NCBI RefSeq assembly: GCF_040436345.1
Contig: NC_133232.1
Location: 26,628,315-26,692,314 of the forward strand
Source: Pagrus major
Lineage: Eukaryota > Chordata > Actinopteri > Spariformes > Sparidae
DNA: 64,000 nt
Reading direction: 5' to 3'
Below, one piece after another: positions 24,673 through 35,868 of this stretch. Position 1 is the first letter of the stretch, and each line of letters opens with the position of its first letter. The notes below the pieces were generated by a model that saw only the letters and a program-made list of their open reading frames with translations, was not told the DNA's origin and made no database searches. A program made the translations under genes and the position numbers.

Positions 24673-24887
24673 AGGGGACATATGCAAATCTCACTTTTTC
24701 CTTGGTTTAGTATGTATATTTGCATATCCGGAGTGCCTCCCCACCCCTTAAGCATAAGTTTCGACAACTAAGTCAATATTTTGTACCTGCCGGTGTAGTG
24801 CCGAGAAGAGACTGCTTGCCGAAAAACGACTGCCCCCAACGGGAACGTGCATCAGTTCGGAGGAAGTGGGCGTAGGTCTACTACGGG
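24673..24887 (+). mobile_element. Left terminus of a TTAA-flanked element
   Basis: A TTAA at 24669-24672 is followed by AGGGGACATATGCAAATCTC, a terminus I associate with teleost TTAA-target DNA transposons (Kolobok-like). The subterminal stretch near 24817-24840 (TGCCGAAAAACGACTGC) resembles the first bases of the 164-bp array unit. The large palindrome starts directly after it. No matching right terminus was found up to 32 kb. Confidence 0.45.
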
Positions 24888-25495
24888 TCAGCTGGCAGAC
24901 GCAGCACCGAGAGAAATGTTTTTTTTACTGTGCAGTCCTGTAGCCCAAGTGAAGAGGCTACGGAAAAAGAACGGCGCAGATAAAAAAAAGTAACCTGATG
25001 TTTCCATAATGTAGGCTAGTTGTCAACAATTGATGAGGGTAGATGCTTTACCTTGCCACTTTTATTGTTGTTGTTGTTGTTATCGTTGTTGCAATGTGAT
25101 TTTACACCGCTTTGATCTATAAATAAAGTCATAATTCAATATCCCTGTTTCAGTGATTTTATAACGAAGATTAGGAAATCAATGCAGAAAAGGCTGCAGG
25201 AGTGTTTCCACGTCACATTAGATAGCAATCATATAACACATACTGAGAAATTAGTAAGTGCTATCAGAGGTGGGTAATAACGATTTACATTTACTTCATT
25301 ACATTTACTTAAGTAACTTTTTGGATAACTTGTACTTTTAAGAGCATAATTATGAATACAATAATGCAGTATATATAGAACTGTAGGCTAACTGTAACGG
25401 ATTGCCTTTACATTCTGCATAACATTCTCTGTGTTTGCCAGGTGCATGTACAGTGAATTTGGTCAATATCACTGTGTCACTGTGCAGTCACTTTT
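24888..25495 (+). repeat. Left arm of the 3.2-kb palindrome
   Basis: This 608-bp segment is the near-exact reverse complement of 27445-28052. Paired positions keep a constant sum of 52940 at both points checked, and the few differences are single-base changes and compensating homopolymer length changes. It contains a GTT-repeat patch near 25065 and a TACTTAAGTAAC-type element near 25290. No coding signal. Confidence 0.93.
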
Positions 25496-25636
25496 CAGCA
25501 GGGCCTGCCGAAAAGTGACTGCACCCTGTAAGTCCTTATTGCAAGGAGTGATATTGACCAAATTCACTGTACATGCACCTGGTTTCCTCTACTATTAATG
25601 CTGAGTGCAGGGTGCAGGGTGCAGGGTGCAGGGCCT
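25496..25636 (-). repeat. Inverted partial array unit
   Basis: Part of the 164-bp unit in reverse orientation relative to the rest of the array (CTTATTGCAAGGAGTGATAT onward), followed by a short GGTGCAGGGTGCA stutter where the orientation flips. Confidence 0.8.
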
Positions 25637-27444
25637 GCCGAAAAGTGACTGCACCCTGTAACTCTGGATTGGGAGGGGTTACATTCTCTGTCTTTTCAGC
25701 ATTAATAGTAGAGGAAACCAGGTGCATGTACAGTGAATCTGGTCAATATCACTCCTTGCAATAAGGACTTACAGGGTGCAGTCACTTTTCGGCAGGCCCT
25801 GCCGAAAAGTGACTGCACCCTGTAACTCTGGATTGGGAGGGGTTACATTCTCTGTCTTTTCAGCATTAATAGTAGAGGAAACCAGGTGCATGTACAGTGA
25901 ATTTGGTCAATATCACTCCTTGCAATAAGGACTTACAGGGTGCAGTCACTTTTCGGCAGGGCCTGCCGAAAAGTGACTGCACCCTGTAACTCTGGATTGG
26001 GAGGGGTTACATTCTCTGTCTTTTCAGCATTAATAGTAGAGGAAACCAGGTGCATGTACAGTGAATTTGGTCAATATCACTCCTTGCAATAAGGACTTAC
26101 AGGGTGCAGTCACTTTTCGGCAGGGCCTGCCGAAAAGTGACTGCACCCTGTAACTCTGGATTGGGAGGGGTTACATTCTCTGTCTTTTCAGCATTAATAG
26201 TAGAGGAAACCAGGTGCATGTAAGGTGAATTTGGTCAATATCACTCCTTGCAATCCAGAGTTACAGGGTGCAGTCACTTTTCGGCAGGCCCTGCCGAAAA
26301 GTGACTGCACCCTGTAACTCTGGATTGGGAGGGGTTACAATCTCTGTCTTTTCAGCATGAATAGTAGAGGAAACCAGGTGCATGTAAAGTGAATTTGGTC
26401 AATATCACTCCTTGCAATAAGGACTTACAGGGTGCAGTCACTTTTCGGCAGGGCCTGCCGAAAAGTGACTGCACCCTGTAACTCTGGATTGGGAGGGGTT
26501 ACATTCTCTGTCTTTTCAGCATTAATAGTAGAGGAAACCAGGTGCATGTACAGTGAATTTGGTCAATATCGCTCCTTGCAATCCAGAGTTACAGGGTGCA
26601 GTCACTTTTCGACAGGGCCTGCCGAAAAGTGACTGCACCCTGTAACTCTGGATTGGGAGGGGTTACATTCTCTGTCTTTTCGGCATTAATAGTAGAGGAA
26701 ACCAGGTGCATGTACAGTGAATCTGGTCAATATCACTCCTTGCAATAAGGACTTACAGGGTGCAGTCACTTTTCGGCAGGCCCTGCTGAAAAGTGACTGC
26801 ACCCTGTAACTCTGGATTGGGAGGGGTTACAATCTCTGTCTTTTCAGCATTAATAGTAGAGGAAACCAGGTCCATGTACAGTGAATTTGGTCAATATCGC
26901 TCCTTGCAATCCAGAGTTACAGGGTGCAGTCACTTTTCGACAGGGCCTGCCGAAAAGTGACTGCACCCTGTAACTCTGGATTGGGAGGGGTTACATTCTC
27001 TGTCTTCTCAGCATTAATAGTAGAGGAAACCAGGTGCATGTACAGTGAATCTGGTCAATATCACTCCTTGCAATAAGGACTTACAGGGTGCAGTCACTTT
27101 TCGGCAGGCCCTGCTGAAAAGTGACTGCACCCTGTAACTCTGGATTGGGAGGGGTTACATTCTCTGTCTTTTCAGCATTAATAGTAGAGGAAACCAGGTC
27201 CATGTACAGTGAATTTGGTCAATATCACTCCTTGCAATAAGGACTTACAGGGTGCAGTCACTTTTCGGCAGGGCCTGCCAAAAAGGGACTGCACCCAGTA
27301 ACTCTGGATTGGGAGGGGTTACATTCTCTGTCTTTTCAGCATTAATAGTAGAGGAAACCAGGTGCATGTGCAGTGAATTTGGTCAATATCACTCCTTGCA
27401 ATAAGGACTTACAGGGTGCAGTCACTTTTCGGCAGGCCCTGCCG
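25637..27444 (+). repeat. 164-bp tandem array, eleven units
   Basis: The word GCCGAAAAGTGACTGCACCC or a close variant recurs at 25637, 25801, 25965, 26129, 26293, 26457, 26621, 26785, 26949, 27113, 27277 and 27441, so the period is exactly 164 bp every time. Unit junctions form palindromes of about 47 bp (GTGCAGTCACTTTTCGGC facing its complement). Copies differ by only a few substitutions (ACTTTTCGACAGG variants, ATAAGGACT versus ATCCAGAGT), which points to recent amplification or homogenisation. Open frames inside are by-products. Confidence 0.95.
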
Positions 27445-28052
27445 AAAAGTGACTGCACAGTGACACAGTGATATTGACCAAATTCACTGTACATGCACCT
27501 GGCAAACACAGAGAATGTTATGCAGAATGTAAAGGCAATCCGTTACAGTTAGCCTACAGTTCTATATACACTGCATTATTGTATTCATAATTATGCTCTT
27601 AAAAGTACAAGTTATCCAAAAAGTTACTTAAGTAAATGTAATGAAGCAAATGTAAATCGTTATTACCCACCTCTGATAGCACTTACTAATTTCTCAGTAT
27701 GTGTTATATGATTGCTATCTAATGTGACGTGGAAACACTCCTGCAGCCTTTTCTGCATTGATTTCCTAATCCTCGTTATAAAATCACTGAAACAGGGATA
27801 TTGAATTATGACTTTATTTATAGATCAAAGCGGTGTAAAATCACATTGCAACAACGATAACAACAACAACAACAATAAAAGTGGCAAGGTAAAGCATCTA
27901 CCCTCATCAATTGTTGACAACTAGCCTACATTATGGAAACATCAGGTTACTTTTTTTATCTGCGCCGTTCTTTTTCCGTAGCCTCTTCACTTGGGCTACA
28001 GGACTGCACAGTAAAAAAAAACATTTCTCTCGGTGCTGCGTCTGTCAGCTGA
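27445..28052 (-). repeat. Right arm of the 3.2-kb palindrome
   Basis: Mirror image of 24888-25495. Similarity stops at CAGCTGAGTCA, just before the CRE palindrome and THAP exon. Confidence 0.93.
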
Positions 28053-28090
28053 GTCAGGGATTGGGTCTCTAAACGAGCCATTTGGATTTC

Positions 28091-28118
28091 GACCGGATTG
28101 TGACGTCACAATCCGGTC
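28091..28118. promoter_or_regulatory. 28-bp perfect palindrome centred on a CRE
   Basis: Positions 28091-28118 equal their own reverse complement. The centre is TGACGTCA, the full CREB/ATF consensus, flanked by CACAATCCGGTC and its mirror. It lies about 135 bp upstream of the THAP-coding segment and is probably the promoter of that transcription unit. Confidence 0.6.
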
Positions 28119-28249
28119 TTTTGCATACTCCAGCCCTCGCGCTGGCTATCTCCTCCCACACTTCGCCAGCTACCTGGACGAGGATCCGCCATTTTCTCGT
28201 TCTCGCTTCACTTGTACGCAACAGCCTGACCGCTACCGTGTTCAACCCG

Positions 28250-28510
28250 AAAGCCGAGCACTGCTGCTCTGTCGTCGGATGCACGGATCCTCGTGTTTCG
28301 CTACATGGCCTCCCTACGAAAGAGGATATCAGAGCGAAGCATTTTATTTATCAGGGAAACGTCCCAGCTTCAGTGAGTAAAAGCGTTACGGTCTGTGCCA
28401 GTCACTTCACGCCGGACTGCGTCAGCAACCAGGGTCAGGACTGGGCGCTGGACTGGCAACAAGATTGTCCCTTATAAGATGGATCCATACCCACTGTCAA
28501 TGATGGAGCT
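28250..28510 (+). pseudogene. THAP zinc finger exon, broken
   Basis: The frame reads a C2CH THAP DNA-binding domain: CCSVVGC, about 40 residues, VCASHF, then TPDCVSNQGQ. It ends with DGSIPTVNDGA, which resembles the AVPTIF box that closes THAP domains, directly before a GTAAGT donor at 28511. The part between SNQGQ and DGSIPTV is out of frame (the expected AGLATRL appears in another frame) and a TAA precedes DGSIPT. No in-frame ATG precedes the domain in this exon. THAP domains occur in host regulators and in P-element and Kolobok transposases; with the TTAA terminus upstream, a transposon origin is favoured. No transposase body was recognised downstream. Confidence 0.6.
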
Positions 28511-31500
28511 GTAAGTATTTAAAAAACAGTGTAGTTTGTGTTACTTTGGCCGTTTAGCACATGAGCTAACGCTAACCGTCGATGTAAATATGAGGCTGAA
28601 CTAACATTATATGTGAAGTTATCAACGTTGGGCTTACTGGCCTTAGGATTCACAATAATGTTAATGTTACCAAATGTTAATTTGTCATATCAGCACTCTT
28701 TTAAAACATGACAGTGAATTGAGAAAATGAATTAGGATATTGAGATTTTATCGCTTCTAACCAGCCGGTGAACCACTGCTCGGCCGTGAACATGGCGAGG
28801 AGACGGGGTGAAATGTCTCGGTTGTTAGCGGACGGTGAGCTACGTTAATTCATTAGCATGTTGTGCTAAAGGACAGTGACCTGCACGTTACCTGCAGTAA
28901 AGCAATCACTACTTTGTCTTGGAGCCGGAGACAGGGGTTACCTGCTACATGTCTGCTGTGCTATTATCAGTTATATGCAGGCATGGACACAGAAAAGTTG
29001 CTTCGCAAATGTGTATAGCTCCTTGCCATGGTCACGCGAAACCGCCGCTTAGAGCAGGGCTGTGAAACTGGTGTGTAAACAACCCTGCTGTGCTCAATCC
29101 TGTGTGTTTTGAAATTATATCCAATGTACAAAATAACATCATGTGTTTTTTTTTTTTTTTACCGTTTTATAACTAATATGTATCTAATCCTGAAATGTGT
29201 GTTTTGTTATGACCAGAGAAAACACTGTAGAGAGTTGGCATGAGATTTTAATATGATTAAATTTTCCGACTGAGGTGGTTGTTGTTACATTTGAATCCAC
29301 CAGAGGGCGCCCAGATCTAACACAGCATCACTCTGCCCCTCAGTGGTCTTCACTCTGAGCTGTTATGAACCAGATGGAAGCCAATTTACAGCAACTGCAG
29401 CCCACACAAAGCTTTAAACCAAGAGTTCATATAAAGGGCGATGCAGAATACACGCAGCATGCATGCGTGATGCAGTTATCAGGTTTTCCAGTTGTGTCGA
29501 GTCATTTTTTCTATATAACCCAATATCACAAATCACTTATTTGCTTCACGGGGCTATAAGAGGCGACACCTTCTCGAGTATAAGACTTTCAATTTAGATG
29601 AGGGAAAACTCCCAAGGCAGAGCAACAGAAAAGAGGCCAATCACTTGTGAAATTGTCCACTTAAAATGCAAAATGATTTTCTTTTCACACGTTACAATTT
29701 TTGTTTGCATGTGAAAATATTCAGTTCACGTGTAAATAACGATGAATTCACATGTGACCTTTTCTTTAAATCAGTATTTGCCAAGTTAATCATGTGATTG
29801 TCTGTGTTGTGTGTCTGTGTTGGAGTCTTGTGTTTACCGGTCACAGATACGCACAGTTTTCCTTTGTCAATGTCCAGTTAAGCAAGGTTAATGCGTTCTC
29901 TTGGGCCAAATGAGCAGTTTGGTCATCTGTGACTACTATTACAAACAAATAAATAATGACAATTAGTCTGACCCAAATAAAACGTATCTGTTATCCATGT
30001 CAGTTTAATCACTGTGCGTCATCTGCCTCTACGTTAACCATAGACGGCTGGATTTAAGACTCTACCTGTCAGTGTCGTGTCCAGGCCAACCCCTCTCTCC
30101 TCTGACTGTCCTGATCTGTAATTAGATATTATTGCTGGCCGATCATCATGCAGTAACACAAGCCTTCACTTCTACATTACTGCTCTGCTGCCACTCCCTC
30201 CATCATCCGTCCCTGTTTTTCATTGGTTCAGCGGGGGTCAAGGTGAAAAAGTCTGGGATGAAACTTTCTCCAGAGGAAAGAACCACCTTTTTCATCTTCA
30301 TCATCTTTTCATCTTGTTCATTCATCGTCCATCTGCCCTCTCTCACATGACTGATCTGTTCTTAAAATACAACCCCCCCCCCCTATTTTTGAGCATCAAG
30401 TGCGTGTAACTCATCTTTTCTGTAATGGATCTCTTTTCTGCCTCCGCTCAAGAATTTGCCTCTCCCTTCGCATCAATAATCAATGAGAAGAGGGATGGGA
30501 AGAAGGGGCTAGAGAAAGACACTGAAAGATGGGGTTTAAGTGATTAATGGAAACCACATTAGGAACCGGAGAGAAGTCAAACTATACTGACTACACTGAA
30601 GTCTGGAGAATATACTCTGTCTGTTTCGGAGAAATGTTTAATGCGGGTTAACAGGAGTGAAAAAGCAGGAGAGGCAGAGGTGGAGGGAGATATCGGGGAG
30701 GCAAACAGGGTGAAAAGTGAGACGCTTTATCTGCTCAAAGCTGCCAAACACCTGCCTTTTGGACTGGAAGGAGGGAGAGAAGGGGAAACAAATACATTTA
30801 TAGAAAGCTGATGCTTTTGGTGGAATTAGTCGCTTCAGACAAAAGCTACAAAGGCGACTATAAGGCTGTTTCAGAGAGCTCAAAGGCACAATAATTGTTG
30901 AATGTTTACACGCTTGTGTGAAGATGCATGTCTAAAAATAGAGGTCAGTGGTGACTTGTTCACCTGTGTGTGCTCAGTCATGCCCGATGGATGAGATTAT
31001 GCATGCAGGGCAACGATGAGGTGATGTGTTGTAGCTAAACAAAAGTCTTTCAATCATCACATAGCGGCTGAGTTTGTTGCATCACTCCCTCTCTTCACTC
31101 CCCTTCTCTCGCGTTCACTGCTGACCTGGACACGTCCAAAAGAATCCAATTTGTGTTACAACAAAGGCAGAAAATTTGACAGGGGAGAGGACAGGGGATT
31201 TAGGTCGGATAGATTGAGAGGAAGGAGAAGCGTGGAGAGCAATGAGGATTACTGTCAGGGGGGGATGATGGTGACAAGTAAGAGGAAAGGATGACAGGAG
31301 GAAAAATAAAGACAAGAAGGAAATACACGACAGGAAAACACAAGATTATGGCAGAATCCTGGAGGAGCAAAAAGCACGTTTCATGAAATATATTTGCCAA
31401 AAGGGTAGCTGTGATAAAGCGCCCGGGCAACAGGAGGAGGAGTGTTCACCTGTGATGAAGGGGAACAGGTGGAAGAAGGGGAGGAAGAGAAGGAGAGAGA

Positions 31501-31900
31501 TAGGTCGATATGTTACAGGTAGATAACGTGAGAGAGGTAAAGTTCAGGAGGTATAGAGTGTCACTTTAAGGACCACGAGATAGCGAGTGGGGGCAGAGGT
31601 GCAGGAACTCAATCCAAGAGCCAAGACAACAGGTGATGATAAAAACCTCCTCACCTGCACACACCAAGGACTTACCAAGAGAGAGATATGGACAGGAGCA
31701 CGGTGCAACACTGAGGAAACGCTTGGAGGAAACACAAGGACACGGAGGAGGAAGGAGAACATTTGACTTATACATCTTTTTCTGGAGAACCTTCGTTCAT
31801 CCTCCCTTTTTCCAGGAACAAAATCAGACTTCCATTCTGTCAAAAGAGCTGAATTTTTTTGCCTTTTTTGAGGAAACTCGACATAAATATACGAGTGACT
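28511..31900. other. Mostly noncoding, one possible small exon
   Basis: No recognisable protein. At 28793-28832 an ATG frame (MARRRGEMSRLLAD) runs into a GGTGAGC donor and could be a first exon of an unseen transcript, but no partner exon was identified. Confidence 0.35.
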
Positions 31901-32052
31901 TTGTGGTGAATTTTAGCACATAAAATAAAAGCAAAATCAAGAGCTGCTGCTGAGGAGAGGAGAGCAGGGAAGAGGCAAGAGAAGACGGTGAGGGAGGGGG
32001 AGGAAGGGAGAGCGAGGGAGAGAGAGAGAGTGTGCGAGCCCGTGACGCCGAG

Positions 32053-33315
32053 ATGTTCATGCTCATTCGAGAGACGCCCGCCGCAGGAGGCGGTGCTGGA
32101 GCGATGAGCGCGCCATCTGAGAGGAGTGCAAAGCAGGTGCGTGAGTCCAAGTCTATTTATATATGTGTGTATAGAGTGTAATTTGTGTGTAATTATCACT
32201 GTCCTTTCTTTAGAGACACATTCTGATGCTTTTCTGAATGCAAAAGTGAATTCTGCATGAATTTATGTTTGTGATGAATTGCAGGATAATTTAAGGATGA
32301 TCCTAAACCAGTTTTAAAGGTGCGCTATGTAGTTTTGGGGAAGAAGAGAAAGATCTTCGTTGACTGATATTTTGTTTTTATGCCTAAACAAACTAAATGA
32401 TCAAACTCTGTTTTCATGACTGAATAAACTAAATAAACAAACTGACCTTAAAGGACAACACAATGTCATACTGTTTTACTTTGTTTATATGTGGCGGACC
32501 CTGCCACCTTTCTAGCTTCAAACAGTGTCCTGGGGACCTTATTTTCCTCTGAGAACAGCTTGTTTATTCAGTTACGGAAAAAACGAGTTCGAGTTTGTAT
32601 TATCACCTCATTAATATTGTAGATATCAACATTCTGAGTTTGAATTTCTTCTCCAGAACTGCATAGTGCTCCTTTAAAGTGTAAGAGATGTAACTGAATG
32701 AATCTAGTGAATCTAGTCTCCATATCTGGTAAGTTTTCTCATTGATACATTTATTGTAAATGCTCCTTTATTGCTTAGGAAAATTCTCCTGTCTCAGGCA
32801 AAAAGTCCTCTAAAAAGCCAGTGAAATATCTAAAAGTTTACAAAAAGTGTTTCACAATAAAAGGTAATTAATAGAGACAGAGACAGTGTTGATATCAAGA
32901 CATTTGATTTCTGGTCACCATATTTTGTATCTATTTACACTGTGTGTGTGCATCAGTCTTGATGTGACCATCATTTGTCATCATGATCTGAACCCCTCGT
33001 CTCCTCTGCTCCCCTCCCTCCTCAGGTGCAGGCCGCCATCAAGAAGAAGGTGGAGAAGCAGAAGAAGCGAACATCTGGGCAGGGAGAGGCTCTGGGCCTT
33101 CCCTCTGCGACACCTCAGCCCCCTCGCCAACAGAGATCCGGTCCGGCCCTGCAGGCGACAGCGGAGGTCTCTGAGGACAGAGAGTCACTGGAGGAGACGC
33201 TGCAGGAGATGATGGAGGGACCGCAGAGGAGAGAGAGGGAGATGGAGGAGGTGGAGCCTGTTGACCTGCTGCCCATAGTGGACTCTGTGTTTGGACAGGT
33301 AGGAGGCAAATGATG

Positions 33316-33350
<35 letters not shown>

Positions 33351-35482
33351 TGTGTGTGTGTGTGTGTGTGTGTTTCTGACTCCGAAATGTGTGTGTGCTG
33401 CATCAAGTTCTCTGGCTGATTGAATGTCTCTCAAACAGATTGATTGAAACCCTAAGCCTCCACTTTGAATTTAAAGCCTGGCTGTACTCACCTACACCCC
33501 TGACATCTTTGACCTCACATGGCGAAGGACATGAAGCTGCGTTCACTTGCAGCGACACATTTTGCCTTCTTGTTTTAACCCCAAATCCACCCGGAAATGG
33601 CGGGAGCAGCGAAACACGAGGGCTAAAGCTAAGGACGGAGATAGCGTGTGTGTTTAAGAGGATTTAAACTCCTTTACTTTGGGAAACGTTATAATCCGTA
33701 ACAGATACGACCATAGTCAGCCAGAGATCTGATGAACACCCTATCTGTGCGGTATCAGCTCAGTATCACATCACTCACATGGTAAGCAGTGACACACGAC
33801 ACGGCACGGTAAAGGCTCCACCATCACAGCATCTGTCACCCCGGGGACGGTCAGATGTGTGGCATCGTGGTGTGTGAGAAAGTGGTGTTTGTGAAAATAA
33901 AATCAAAAGAGATAACACCAGAATTAAAACTCCACTCATTTCCTGCCAGCTTGTGAGTCACTCCGACTTGAAGAGAGAGTCCACCTGATCTCGTCAGCAA
34001 ACTCCAGGGGGGCTGATGATGAGTGTGGCTGAGGTTATGAACAGGAAGTCAATATAGCAAGCAAACATGTGTGATGTCAATGGTGATGCAAGTGATCCAA
34101 AATAAGAGAGGACGACTGGGCGAGTGGGAGAGAAGATTTATCTTTTCCTTGCTTCACTGCAGGGTACCTCAGGGGGCCCTGAACCTCACTTCGACAAACG
34201 GTGCGGTATTAGAGGAAACTTTTGTGTGTGCGTAGCAGGCGAGTAGCAGACAGCGAGCATGTGGTATTCCCAGAGACCCTCAGCCCCCACACACTGAACC
34301 GAGACTCGAACAGACGGAGCTTGAAGAGGCACGCTAGAACTTACCGTCTTCTTAAGTGCATCACAAACAAACAGGGAACACTGTTACAGGTTTATCATGT
34401 AGGCTTCAGCGTAAGGCTCTAAACATCATAAAGGGAGATTCTCACGTGATTGATTTTTTAAACATGATGCAATTAAAAGAAGGAAGATTCCTGATGCCTT
34501 TTGACTCTTGGGTGGGAAACTCGGGGCTCTTTAACACCACGTTTTTGTTTTGGAGTTGCAGCAACCCATTTTTTTTTCCAGTTCAAATCTGATACCTGAA
34601 TTTGGATATCTGATACTGATACCAGAACTTTTTTTTCCTTGAATATTATTATGATAATTATCAGTAATAATAGAAGTAGTATTGTTGTTGGAATTACCTG
34701 TAAGGTTACATAAGGCTGTAGTAAACAGCACATCACTCCTTATTTTTTATTTGAGTGTGTAAGTAGTTGCTCATTTCCAGGGGAATTTCCTTCAGATAAC
34801 ATCTTGATTCAAACCCCAATATACATAAATTCATTATTAATTTTGTTATTGCACACTTTATCCTCCCTATTTGTTGAACCTGATGCTGGCCAGAGGTCAA
34901 GGTTCACATTTTTGCATGTTGAGCTGGATCTGCACTCCCTAAAGACTCTTTACGTCACGCTATCAACTGGAAATGAGCCGATTGTTGAAACTGTGTGTGG
35001 AAATGTGTTACCTCTAATTAGTATCAAATCACACAATTCTATTTAGGCAATTAAGAAATTATTACCCTTCAAAGAAATGAAGCGTTATACAGAAACCTTA
35101 CCATAAGGATATAGGGATCTCTCCTATCTGCAGGGGTGGAAAGTAACTAAGTACATTTCCTCGAGTATTATCCTTAAGTAGTTAGAATACACTCAACATT
35201 GACCAACAACAATAAAGGACTGCTTCTTACATGTTTGCATGCATCAGTACTGATAATCTAACGGCTTGTAATGGAGTATTTTAACTCCTCTGTATTTCTA
35301 ATTTTTTACTTGAGTAAAAGATCTGAACACGTCTTCTTCTGCGTCTGCCTCCTCATGTTCTTCCATGCTCCGTCGGTTCTGTCTCTTCTAGTCTTTCTCT
35401 GACTGACAGCTCTCGTCACTGGACACCAGCTGATCTACATCTGACACCAGAACCAGTACATGATCCGTCTACCTGCACACGC

Positions 35483-35559
<77 letters not shown>

Positions 35560-35634
35560 GTTTGTGACTGAGGCACAAGGGCACGCTGAGTCCAAAACAA
35601 AGACCAGAGTCACATTACCTGAGAACTGCCCACA

Positions 35635-35692
<58 letters not shown>

Positions 35693-35832
35693 GCATTGTC
35701 AGTGTCACAAGTGTGTGCGGTGCTAAAAATAACTGCTGGCGTGACGGCCATTCAACACTGATACCTGGAGACAATTGAAAAGTAATCAAAACAGAAACCA
35801 AATAGCATAAATAAGCCAGTGCGCACACACAC

Positions 35833-35868
<36 letters not shown>

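Noticed and set aside
25536-26632. Repeated 63-66 codon frames reading MHLVSSTINAE and similar
   Set aside because: They are the 164-bp array read in both directions; each stops at unit boundaries and has no protein character.
24888-28052. The palindrome as a CRISPR-like array or a viral inverted terminal repeat
   Set aside because: Units are contiguous with no spacers, the context is a vertebrate genome with no cas or viral genes, and the arms lie inside host DNA.
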